From the NCBI GenBank assembly GCA_017454745.1, contig JAFTCL010000013.1:1-60878 (forward strand): 60,878 bases of DNA, given 5' to 3'. The notes below the pieces were generated by a model. It did no database searches. It was given only the letters and a program-made list of their open reading frames with translations, and was not told where the DNA came from. The translations under genes were made by a program, and so were the position numbers. How positions within the stretch are numbered: position 1 is the stretch's first letter; each line of letters begins with the position of its first letter. Positions 36,334-44,067 of this stretch are shown here, piece after piece. This stretch comes from Kiritimatiellia bacterium. Its GTDB lineage: Bacteria > Verrucomicrobiota > Kiritimatiellia > RFP12 > UBA1067.

Positions 36334-36474
36334 CACTCCAGACGTCTCCCGGCTTAGGCTTCAGACCTCATTCTAACCTTCTCACCCCACTCGGGGCAAT
36401 GGAACTTAGAACTTGTAGCCATCACGGTGCCACGTGCGCCCAGGCTTATTCACCTGAGTTCCGTTTCTGCAGTG
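36334..36474 (-). promoter_or_regulatory. Cobalamin riboswitch (variant)
   Basis: Minus strand. P1 is CACT-G-CAG (36474-36467) with CTG-G-AGTG (36341-36334). Then come GGAAC, a CAGG/CCTG hairpin holding GGTGAAT, the core GGCACCGTGA, a hairpin CCCC-GAGT-GGGG followed by GAGAAG, and the B12 box AGCCGGGAGACGTCTGG (consensus AGCCAGGAGACCTGCC). The order of conserved blocks matches the known aptamer, with a few substitutions (ATTG for ACTG, GAGAAG for GGGAAG). No terminator follows; the first start codon is about 33 nt downstream, favouring translational control. Confidence 0.78.
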
Positions 36475-36582
36475 ACCTATACAAACAAAAAAAAACCTTA
36501 CAACCAAAAGGGCGAATACGGATTTAACCTCCTGTCACGCCCGCGCTGACACCTCCCCCGGCGAAAATACCGTGTATCACCT

Positions 36583-36612
36583 CTTGCCCATCCCGCATTC
36601 GGGATGGGCAAG
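36583..36612 (-). terminator. Terminator-like perfect hairpin after the discoidin-repeat surface protein
   Basis: A 13-bp perfect stem CTTGCCCATCCCG / CGGGATGGGCAAG with a four-base loop, 14 bp past the stop codon of the 1518-residue gene. There is no T-tract, so it may act as a mRNA 3' end or a weak terminator. Confidence 0.55.
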
Positions 36613-36626
36613 CTCCGCAACAGTCG

Positions 36627-39600
36627 CTACCTTATTAAAAACAGCGTGCCGCCGTAGAACAGCACCATGTTTCCTTCCTCATTGAGGCGGATTTTGATAT
36701 CGTCCCGGACAACTCCCTCAACCGATACCTTCCAGCTGGCAAGGTTACCCGCCGGCTCCACCCCGTTCACCGTCAACGGAATTTCAAATCCGTCCAGAGC
36801 GGCAATGGTCGTGTCGCCCTGCACATTGACCAAATCCAGCACACCATTCTCCTTGGGGCGGAATGGGGTAATCGTGCCACCGCCGAGCATACAGTCCACG
36901 CGAAGTGCGCCAATCGTTGCGTCGGCACTGTTGATGTTCATAACCGCACCCGCGTCCACCTGTACCGGCGATTCCGTCGGAAACGACGCGTTAACCGAGT
37001 AGGAATCGAAGGTGAAGGGATGTCCAGCGTTCATCGCCGTGTAGAGGCAGTAGGGCTGGGCGACTCCGGCCTTCTCATCGAGCGTAATCCACGTCTCGCC
37101 GTCAAAGCTCCCCTCCACCTGCCAGTCGCACGGCGAACGGCCTAGGTTGTCGTTGGCGGTGACGAGCAGATAACCGTTCACCGGCAGTGCCTCATCCCGC
37201 AGACGCATCGTCACGATGCGGTAACGGGAGGCATTGCCGTTCATGTCGTTGTTGTTGGCGCAGAGTTTGGTGTTGGGTTCGTTGTCGAAAAGATTATCCA
37301 TATTCTGCGTCACTTTCCCCACACTGTAGTTGCCGCCCCGGCTGAAAGTGCCGGGCTGGAGGGATGCCGCCGGCGTCGCGTCGGCGGCCATCGTCAACCC
37401 GTAGGCTTCGTTCTCGCCGAGCGCGTTGAAAACCATCAGCTCGGAGAACTGAAGCATCGTGTTGCCTGCCGTCCGCTTGAAGGTGAAGCGCAGGAATTTG
37501 CCGTTGAACGAAACCGGCCGTGCCAGCGGCTCGAACGTATAATTGACGCCGTTGTTGAAGGGCTTCCGCTGAATGGATTCGGCACTGTAGTTCCCCTTCA
37601 CCTCATAGGTGGTGTGCGGTGCCCAATACCGCTCGTCCAGCACCTCCCAAGCAACACCGTCGCGGCTTCCTTCCAGCGTCCATGATGTGGGGCTGCGGCG
37701 CACATTGTTGTGCGCGGTGAAGAAATTATAACTGGTGACGGGTTCGGCCTCGTCCGCGAGCCGCATCGTGATTACGTGATAATTCAGCACCTGGCCGTTG
37801 ACGGAATCATCGCAATACCACCTCGTCGTGAGGTCGCCGTCAAACAGGTTCTTCACCAAATCGGCGCTGTCGCCAGTCGCGTTGCTGTACTCCGCCGCGC
37901 AGGTGAACGAATTGGTTTGGAGCGCGGTCGCCGCGAGACCGATGCCCTGCATCTTGAGTCCCATATTCTGCATCTCGCCCGCTACGTTGTAGAGCTGGAA
38001 CTCGGAAGCCTGCATGTTGTAAGTGCCGTTCTCATAGCCGTTTCCGCCATTGCTGCTCTTGATGGTGAGCCGGAAGAACTTACCGTCAAACCCGCGCGAT
38101 GCCGAAATATGGTTACCAACTCCTACATTTAGAACACCGCCCGCAACATGCGTGGTACCGGTATAGTCCGGAGTCCCGATGAGCGTCACCGTTCCGCCCG
38201 TCACCTCAACGGATCCGGAACCCGAAACCGTACCGTTCAGATAGCCGCCGTCGCTGGTGAGCGTGGCGCCGTTGACCAATTCCACGGTCCCGCTGTTTTC
38301 AAGCGCGGAGACGGGGACGTTGCCGCCGTCCACACGCAGAATCGCGCCCGGCGCGACGGTGACAACAGCGGCGGAACCGAACGCGCCGCCCGTAGCGAAA
38401 AGTCCGGTCGGCGAGAACCGCACATCCGACGCCACATAGTCCGTCTGCACATCAAGGTCAGTCCAGGTAGTTCCGCCGTCGTTACTGCCCTGCAACCGCC
38501 ATGCCGCAGGATCACGGCCGGGGACGTCGTTCGCGGTGACCCAGATGTAGCCGGTGACGGTTTTAGGCGTATCGTAGTCGATCTGCAACCAAACGCGGTC
38601 GCGGTCGGCGGCGGAACGCGAGGGGTGCGCGCGGAAGTCGAGCCACTTGGTGGAGAAATTGCCGTCCACGAGATTCCCCGGCCCCTCGTTGGCCGGACAG
38701 GTAGTGCCGGCGTTATCCGCCGTCGTATCAAAGGCGATCGACTTGTACGGGCGCGTCACGTCCGTGGTACCGTTCAGAAGGATCAATTCCGCGAGTTGCA
38801 TCGAGTTGACGTTGGTCGGCTCAAACGGCCCCTTGATATTCTCAACCTTGAACCGGTAGCTGGAATAGGAAACAGTTCCCTTGACGGTGGCGGTACCTTC
38901 CCTAACGGTCAGGGCGCCGCCATTGAGCGCCGTGTCGAGCAAGAGCGAGCCGGTGCCGATCTTCAAGATCTGCGCCCCTTCAATCTGACGGTCGAATACC
39001 GTGTCCGCGTTGTCCCGCCCGACGACGACCGTGCCCGGGCCCTTGATTTTCACATCCCCCACCGGAGGATCAATGGCGTATCCGCCGATTTCGATGGTCG
39101 CGCGCGTTCCCGAAATGACGCTGCCTTCGGGCAGCGGTACGCCCAGTTTCAGCGTGGCATCGGTGATCTTCGTTTCGCCCCGGTAACTGACCTCGAAATC
39201 GCTCAATCCCGGCTTGCCGAGCGTGAAGGTTCCGATGGGGTTGCTAGCGCTTCCGATAATCTCAAGCCCGCCGTCGCCGAAGAGGTGGGTATGGTTGTCG
39301 AACATACCGATGCTGTACGAACCGAGGTTGATGCACATATCATAGCCGGACGCCGTCTCAATCTCAAGCGTACCGTTCTGCGCGGTATAGAAGAAGTCAT
39401 TGTAGCTCTTTTGCGGCGAGACCTTACCGCCTGCAAAGGTTATGCGCGAACGCGCGTCGTCATTACGGGTGATGCGCGACCCCACCTTCAGGTTGGAGCC
39501 CGGCCCCAGCACCAGTTCATTCAGCACCGAGGTGAGGTCGCTCCCGTCAATCAAGCCGTTCGGCGCGAAATTCACATCACCGGAAGTCGTGAGTGTGGCG

Positions 39601-41183
39601 TTCTCCACCTCCACCCGGCCTCTCACCGTCTGGCGGGTGTCGCCGCTGGCGTTGCTCCCGATGCGAAGCGAACCGTTCACCGACACATTCACGCCGTTCT
39701 TCAAAACCAACACGCCGTCGCCGCCCTCAAGGCCCACGCGGAGGTTTCCGGTTTTGAACGTACCGGGTCCTGACACGGTCATCACCGGCCTCTCGCCATT
39801 CTGGCCCACAACGTTGAAGCTGCCGTTCTGCTCGTAGGTGGCGGGGTCAATGAACGTTATCGCGCTGTCCGTCGAGTTGGTCCGGTTGTAGGAGAATCTG
39901 AACGTGCCCGTTCCGGAAATTTCAAACGGCAGCTTGTCCAGCCCCGTGTTGTAAAGGTTGAGGGTGTTCCCCTGCCCGACAAGGCGGAAAGGATGTTCGA
40001 GCGAGATTCCGTCCGCGTATGTTATTTCGCCGTAGATTTCTCCGCCCCAGCCCCAGGTTGGGCCGCCGAGCGCGTCGGCGTAGTATGTGGGGGCCATGCT
40101 GCGGAGATCGAGACCGCCATAAAATCGGGTCTGCACACAGTAAAGTCCCCCGACTGGGGCTTCCGAGGGGTCTTCGTAGGTGATTTTATCTAAATCGCCG
40201 CCACCCGCCGGATAGAACTGAGCACCTTTCTTCACATAGACCGTCTGCCCCTCCGCGAGCGGCCGCCCAATGGCGAGAATGCCCGCCTCCACCGTGATCG
40301 AGCCGGAGAAGGTGTTCTCTGAGGCGTAGTTGCAGATCTGCAGATAACCCGTCCCTTTTTTAACTAACCCGCCCTCGCCGGTAATCACGAAAAAGTCCGG
40401 TTGGATCGTGGAGGGCAGAACGCGAATGTTGAAGTTTTGGGTATCGAACACCAGATTCTTTCCCGCCTCGATGTTCAATAGCAGGGCTCCGGAGTTGGAG
40501 ATGAAATCCGAATTCTCCCGCAACGCGCGCAGCGTGCCGCCCTTGCAGTTGATGACGGTACGGCTTTGGTCGTGGCGCATAATGTTTCCCGTCTCCAGTA
40601 CGCCGCCCTCCTCCAGATTGATCTCGCCGGCAACGGTGAACGCGCTCACGTCATACGTCCCGTAATCGGCGGTGGCGAGCGACGGATACCAGGCCCCGCA
40701 CGCGATTACCTGCGAGGTAACGGTACCGAAAATGTTAAGCACGCCCTGGGAGTTGAGGGTGCGGTTGTCGTTACCCCCGTTACGCCCCAGAAAAAGTCGG
40801 CCGTTCGCGACCGTTAGCGAACCGCCCGCCTCGACGGTAAGAGTTCCGTGTCCGCCCTCTTCGCCGAGCGCGAGTCCCTGGGAATCACCGGGGGAGACCG
40901 CGTCAAGCGTCCCGGTGAAGGTCGCCGTTGCACCGCTCTTAATCGTCATGACGCCAGACTTATCGGTCATCGTGCCCAGCGAGTTTACGGCATCACCGTT
41001 GACGAAAAGCGCGGCCCCGTTTTCAAGCGTCAGTTCACCGTCCACCTGCAATTCCGGGACAGCGATTGGGGCGGCGAGCGATTTCTGCTCACCGGTTTCG
41101 ATCGTCCATTTTTCACCCGCCACCGGGTCGGCGGCATAAACCAACACCGCCGCAAAGGCAATAAGAAACCGCATCTGTTTCAT
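36627..41183 (-). CDS. Giant secreted beta-helix protein with three discoidin-like domains
   Basis: 1518 residues with a signal peptide (residues 1-22). The first half is repeated beta-strand units of the GxLTVxxGGxLTVANGxLxLG type. Three discoidin (F5/8C)-like units follow at about residues 810-930, 1100-1220 and 1270-1390, each with NL[FV]D[GN]...T[KR]W, a V..Y....A.[ND]..R.P..W..[LE]GS.DG..W..LD pattern. Such domains bind carbohydrate. The C-terminus ends GTLFLIR, like GTLMMVR of the 26828-32953 protein. GGAG lies 7 nt before the ATG. Its promoter is at 41248-41276. Likely a surface glycan-binding protein (inference). Confidence 0.8.
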   Translation of the reverse strand: MKQMRFLIAFAAVLVYAADPVAGEKWTIETGEQKSLAAPIAVPELQVDGELTLENGAALFVNGDAVNSLGTMTDKSGVMTIKSGATATFTGTLDAVSPGDSQGLALGEEGGHGTLTVEAGGSLTVANGRLFLGRNGGNDNRTLNSQGVLNIFGTVTSQVIACGAWYPSLATADYGTYDVSAFTVAGEINLEEGGVLETGNIMRHDQSRTVINCKGGTLRALRENSDFISNSGALLLNIEAGKNLVFDTQNFNIRVLPSTIQPDFFVITGEGGLVKKGTGYLQICNYASENTFSGSITVEAGILAIGRPLAEGQTVYVKKGAQFYPAGGGDLDKITYEDPSEAPVGGLYCVQTRFYGGLDLRSMAPTYYADALGGPTWGWGGEIYGEITYADGISLEHPFRLVGQGNTLNLYNTGLDKLPFEISGTGTFRFSYNRTNSTDSAITFIDPATYEQNGSFNVVGQNGERPVMTVSGPGTFKTGNLRVGLEGGDGVLVLKNGVNVSVNGSLRIGSNASGDTRQTVRGRVEVENATLTTSGDVNFAPNGLIDGSDLTSVLNELVLGPGSNLKVGSRITRNDDARSRITFAGGKVSPQKSYNDFFYTAQNGTLEIETASGYDMCINLGSYSIGMFDNHTHLFGDGGLEIIGSASNPIGTFTLGKPGLSDFEVSYRGETKITDATLKLGVPLPEGSVISGTRATIEIGGYAIDPPVGDVKIKGPGTVVVGRDNADTVFDRQIEGAQILKIGTGSLLLDTALNGGALTVREGTATVKGTVSYSSYRFKVENIKGPFEPTNVNSMQLAELILLNGTTDVTRPYKSIAFDTTADNAGTTCPANEGPGNLVDGNFSTKWLDFRAHPSRSAADRDRVWLQIDYDTPKTVTGYIWVTANDVPGRDPAAWRLQGSNDGGTTWTDLDVQTDYVASDVRFSPTGLFATGGAFGSAAVVTVAPGAILRVDGGNVPVSALENSGTVELVNGATLTSDGGYLNGTVSGSGSVEVTGGTVTLIGTPDYTGTTHVAGGVLNVGVGNHISASRGFDGKFFRLTIKSSNGGNGYENGTYNMQASEFQLYNVAGEMQNMGLKMQGIGLAATALQTNSFTCAAEYSNATGDSADLVKNLFDGDLTTRWYCDDSVNGQVLNYHVITMRLADEAEPVTSYNFFTAHNNVRRSPTSWTLEGSRDGVAWEVLDERYWAPHTTYEVKGNYSAESIQRKPFNNGVNYTFEPLARPVSFNGKFLRFTFKRTAGNTMLQFSELMVFNALGENEAYGLTMAADATPAASLQPGTFSRGGNYSVGKVTQNMDNLFDNEPNTKLCANNNDMNGNASRYRIVTMRLRDEALPVNGYLLVTANDNLGRSPCDWQVEGSFDGETWITLDEKAGVAQPYCLYTAMNAGHPFTFDSYSVNASFPTESPVQVDAGAVMNINSADATIGALRVDCMLGGGTITPFRPKENGVLDLVNVQGDTTIAALDGFEIPLTVNGVEPAGNLASWKVSVEGVVRDDIKIRLNEEGNMVLFYGGTLFLIR

Positions 41184-41193
41184 ACGCGTTCTC

Positions 41194-41209
41194 CATTCCC
41201 TTAAAAACT
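41194..41209 (-). repeat. 16-bp leader repeat, copy 1
   Basis: AGTTTTTAAGGGAATG on the minus strand, 11 bp before the start codon of the discoidin-repeat protein. An identical copy is at 42040-42055 in the leader of the next upstream gene. Possible shared regulatory or mRNA element. Confidence 0.5.
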
Positions 41210-41247
41210 AACCGCAACCACAATAACCATCCATCAACAACAAGTTA

Positions 41248-41276
41248 ATAATAACACAACCCCCTGCTTATTACAA
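41248..41276 (-). promoter_or_regulatory. Promoter of the discoidin-repeat surface protein gene
   Basis: Minus-strand -35 TTGTAA (41276-41271), 17-nt spacer, -10 TATTAT (41253-41248). Leader of about 58 nt to the ATG at 41183, including the 16-bp leader repeat. Confidence 0.6.
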
Positions 41277-41327
41277 GGACAAATTGAAAACGACGAATAA
41301 GAACACCAGTCAGATTGTTATCAGTCT

Positions 41328-42014
41328 CTACATCCTTTTGCATTCGCGCTGGAGGAGGGCATAGACGTATTCTAGTGCGTCTTCGTCCAATCCCGAGCAG
41401 ATCTTCACCGGAATCAGGCTGTCGGGGTTTGTCAACTCCAAACGCGGAAGGGTCCTTCCGTTAACATAGTAATTGGAATTGCCTTTGGAGACTTTGGTCG
41501 CACGGTTGTAAGTGAAACGGACGGTTTTTCCAATCGGCCCGACCCCGGAGAAAAAGTAACCGTTGCCGCGTTTTAGTCTCAACACGCGTTTGCCGAAAAG
41601 CGCAAACAGACAGGTAGAAATCATAAAGATCGAACCAATAACAAACGGAATACCAAAGAGCGAGATTTTAAGGTCAAACTGATGCTTCATAATTTGCGTG
41701 CCGTAAATCCCGAACATACTCCCGCCAATCCAAAAACAGGAGAAAATCACCAGAAATAACGTTGCCCCCGGGGCAATTCGCCGATAGGTGGCGGTTACGG
41801 TTTCGCACACATCATTGGGTTCAATCTCAGCGACTACGGTAAGGTGTTTCGGCGGCTTTTCCGACAATCTAGCGATGTATCCGTTCTCCGGCTCGACGAC
41901 TTCGGAAAAGGCGGAAGTAACCCCGCACGACGGACAGAGCATCAGATCCTTCTCGACATTGATATTCTTCGTCGGCACTTCCGCGCCGCACTTCGGGCAT
42001 CGGTATGTCATCAT
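41328..42014 (-). CDS. Zinc-ribbon membrane protein of unknown function
   Basis: 228 residues. The N-terminus is a zinc ribbon (YRCPKCGAEVP ... LMLCPSCG), then a linker and two transmembrane helices (about 80-102 and 114-140) followed by a cytoplasmic or periplasmic beta-rich domain. The ATG has AGGAGG 9 nt upstream. It lies 53 bp after hisA and shares a leader 16-mer with the next gene. No precise family recognised. Confidence 0.65.
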   Translation of the reverse strand: MMTYRCPKCGAEVPTKNINVEKDLMLCPSCGVTSAFSEVVEPENGYIARLSEKPPKHLTVVAEIEPNDVCETVTATYRRIAPGATLFLVIFSCFWIGGSMFGIYGTQIMKHQFDLKISLFGIPFVIGSIFMISTCLFALFGKRVLRLKRGNGYFFSGVGPIGKTVRFTYNRATKVSKGNSNYYVNGRTLPRLELTNPDSLIPVKICSGLDEDALEYVYALLQRECKRM

Positions 42015-42039
42015 AACGACAGACCTCCTGATTTTTCGT

Positions 42040-42055
42040 CATTCCCTTAAAAACT
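42040..42055 (-). repeat. 16-bp leader repeat, copy 2
   Basis: Identical to 41194-41209 (16/16), in the gap between hisA and the zinc-ribbon gene, 26 bp before that start codon. Confidence 0.5.
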
Positions 42056-42067
42056 GCACCAGTCCGG

Positions 42068-42793
42068 CTACCTTGCGGCGGCCATCATTTCGGACAGCGT
42101 AGTCCGGCCGTCATAGAGGGCTTTACCCACAATCGCGCCGTATAGATTTGCCCGGCCAAGGGCGACCAGCGCCCTGACGTGTTCCGGGGCGCTAACCCCG
42201 CCGGAGGCGATGATACGACATCCGGGAGCGGCGTCGCAAATCTCCGCCATCGCCGCCACATTGGGGCCGCCCAGCATACCGTCGGTGGCGGTATCGGTGT
42301 AAATGATGGTTTTCACCCCGGCGGCAGCTACCAAACGGGCAAGATCTGTGGCTTTGGTGGCGGTGGTTTCCACCCAACCCTTTACCTGAACGAAACCGTT
42401 CCGGGCATCAATCCCCACCGCTATAACATCCCCAAAACGCCGCACCAGCGGTTCCAATGTTTCCGCTTGTTCCAAGGCGCGGGTTCCGAGTATGGCGCGC
42501 GTCACCCCGGCCTGCACCAGCCGCTCAATGTGCGCGTCGGTGCGAATGCCGCCGCCGACCTCCACCGGAATATCCAGCGCGGCGATGATTTTGGCAATGA
42601 CTTCGGCATGGCGCGGCTCACCGTTGAAAGCTCCGTCCAAATCCACCACATGCAGCTGCTCCGCCCCCTGTTCGCGCCATTTGCGGGCTTGGGCCACGGG
42701 ATCATCGGAATAAACCGTCGCGTCCTCAGCCCTGCCCTGGCGCAGCCGTACACAATGGCCGTCCTTCAAATCAATCGCTGGTAAAATGATCAT
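42068..42793 (-). CDS. hisA: Phosphoribosylformimino-AICAR-ribotide isomerase HisA
   Basis: Histidine biosynthesis isomerase, a (beta/alpha)8 barrel. The 241 residues begin MIILPAIDLKDGHCVRLRQG with catalytic Asp8, and VGIDARNGFVQVKGW carries the second Asp near residue 130. The phosphate loops GGGIRT and SGGV are present. ATG 42793 is chosen (AAGGAG 7 nt upstream) instead of an earlier in-frame codon at 42850. It is alone: no other his gene lies in the window, and it follows uxaB by 26 bp. Confidence 0.95.
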   Translation of the reverse strand: MIILPAIDLKDGHCVRLRQGRAEDATVYSDDPVAQARKWREQGAEQLHVVDLDGAFNGEPRHAEVIAKIIAALDIPVEVGGGIRTDAHIERLVQAGVTRAILGTRALEQAETLEPLVRRFGDVIAVGIDARNGFVQVKGWVETTATKATDLARLVAAAGVKTIIYTDTATDGMLGGPNVAAMAEICDAAPGCRIIASGGVSAPEHVRALVALGRANLYGAIVGKALYDGRTTLSEMMAAAR

Positions 42794-42819
42794 CTCGCTA
42801 CTCCTTTTTAAATCGGCAA

Positions 42820-44064
42820 CTAAAACCAGCCGCTGCAATCCGTCCCCCACAACGAAACGTTGGACAAAATCTCGTTCCGGCCGGGACGAGAGGCAAAGAA
42901 CCGTTGCGCGGCGGCGTCATCGGCCAAGTCCGGATTGGCCAAAAGAAAATCTATCAGCAGTTGCAACGAATGCGCCAGACAAGGCGGAACACGGTTGAAC
43001 AACCGCTGATAATCAATTATGCTGGGAAGTATGCGCACCCGCCACTTGGCGATGCTGTTCAACGCGATCGCCGACAAACGGTGGTGCGCGAAAGGATTCC
43101 CGAATCGCTCCAGTACCGAATCGATATAGGCGGTTTTCTCCTCTTCCGGCAGGGGTACGGTCGGCGCGACCTCTTCGCGAAGCATGGTTTCCATAAACGA
43201 ACGCCACTTGGGATTCGCCACCATTTCCGCGACCTCGGCGATACCGTCCAGCAAAGCGCCCGGAACGCAACCGGTGTGGGCACCGTTCAAGAAACGGACT
43301 TTACGGGTTCGGTACGGGGCAAGATCATCGACGCACTCCACATTGAGTCCCGCCGCCGTAAAAGGCGGCAGCGGCGAGAAATCGCGGTCGGGCGACTCTA
43401 TCGCCATAAAATGGAAGGGTTCCGTGCAGTCAATCATTCCGTCGCCAAAACCCAGCTGCTGCTGATATCGCTCAGCGTCGGCACTGGACGGTGCGCCGGA
43501 GACGATGCGATCAACCAAGGTGTTGAAAAACCGGCACTCGGAATTCACGTAACGGGATGTTTCCGCATCGTTTTCCAAATATTTCAAAACGCAATCCTTA
43601 AGCGCCGCCCCGTTGCGCTCGATCAATTCGCAGGGCAAGAAAACCAGACCGGGCAAACCCGCCGCGCAACGGGCCTGAAGCAAATATGCCACTTTCGCCG
43701 GGAAGGTGTCTTCGCCGGGAGAATAAACGATGCCGGCCTCGGTGGTGTTGGAAAAAACATATCGCAGGGCGGGATCGGTCGCCGCCTCCCGCAGTGCGGA
43801 ACGGTCGTATCCGCCAATAACCCTTTTCACGCAGTTGACGGGGGTAAACCGCTCCAACCGACTGCCGTTTTCCATCCCCCGCTCCACCACCGTATACCGG
43901 CCGGACTGGGCATTCAAAAGCGCGCTGGCGCGGTTAAGCCCGACACCACGCGGCTGGACAATCGTTATCTCGGCATTAAACGAACAACGTTCGTTCATCA
44001 GCTGGACCATCCAGTCCAGAAACGCGCGAAGAAATACCCCCTCGCCGAATTGCAGGATTTCCAT
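42820..44064 (-). CDS. uxaB: Tagaturonate reductase (altronate oxidoreductase)-like
   Basis: NAD-dependent mannitol dehydrogenase-family enzyme of D-galacturonate catabolism. 414 residues, shorter than the about 480 of Escherichia UxaB mainly at the C-terminus. It begins EILQFGEGVFLRAFLDW, matching IIQFGEGNFLRAFVDW, then YVFSNTTEAGI and the catalytic region YRTRKVRFLNGAHTGCVPG with Lys and His. It starts 3 bp after the CotH gene stop, implying co-transcription. No other uronate gene is nearby, so it may act in isolation or with distant genes. Confidence 0.85.
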   Translation of the reverse strand: MEILQFGEGVFLRAFLDWMVQLMNERCSFNAEITIVQPRGVGLNRASALLNAQSGRYTVVERGMENGSRLERFTPVNCVKRVIGGYDRSALREAATDPALRYVFSNTTEAGIVYSPGEDTFPAKVAYLLQARCAAGLPGLVFLPCELIERNGAALKDCVLKYLENDAETSRYVNSECRFFNTLVDRIVSGAPSSADAERYQQQLGFGDGMIDCTEPFHFMAIESPDRDFSPLPPFTAAGLNVECVDDLAPYRTRKVRFLNGAHTGCVPGALLDGIAEVAEMVANPKWRSFMETMLREEVAPTVPLPEEEKTAYIDSVLERFGNPFAHHRLSAIALNSIAKWRVRILPSIIDYQRLFNRVPPCLAHSLQLLIDFLLANPDLADDAAAQRFFASRPGRNEILSNVSLWGTDCSGWF

Positions 44065-44067
44065 CGG

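Noticed and set aside
36476..36507. Possible promoter (TTGTAA, 16 nt, TATAGG) just before the riboswitch
   Set aside because: The predicted start would fall inside the aptamer's P1 stem, so it cannot give the full riboswitch; the true promoter was not identified.
38148..39773. Plus-strand open frame of 541 codons
   Set aside because: Antisense to the discoidin-repeat surface protein; composition is that of a reverse-strand shadow.
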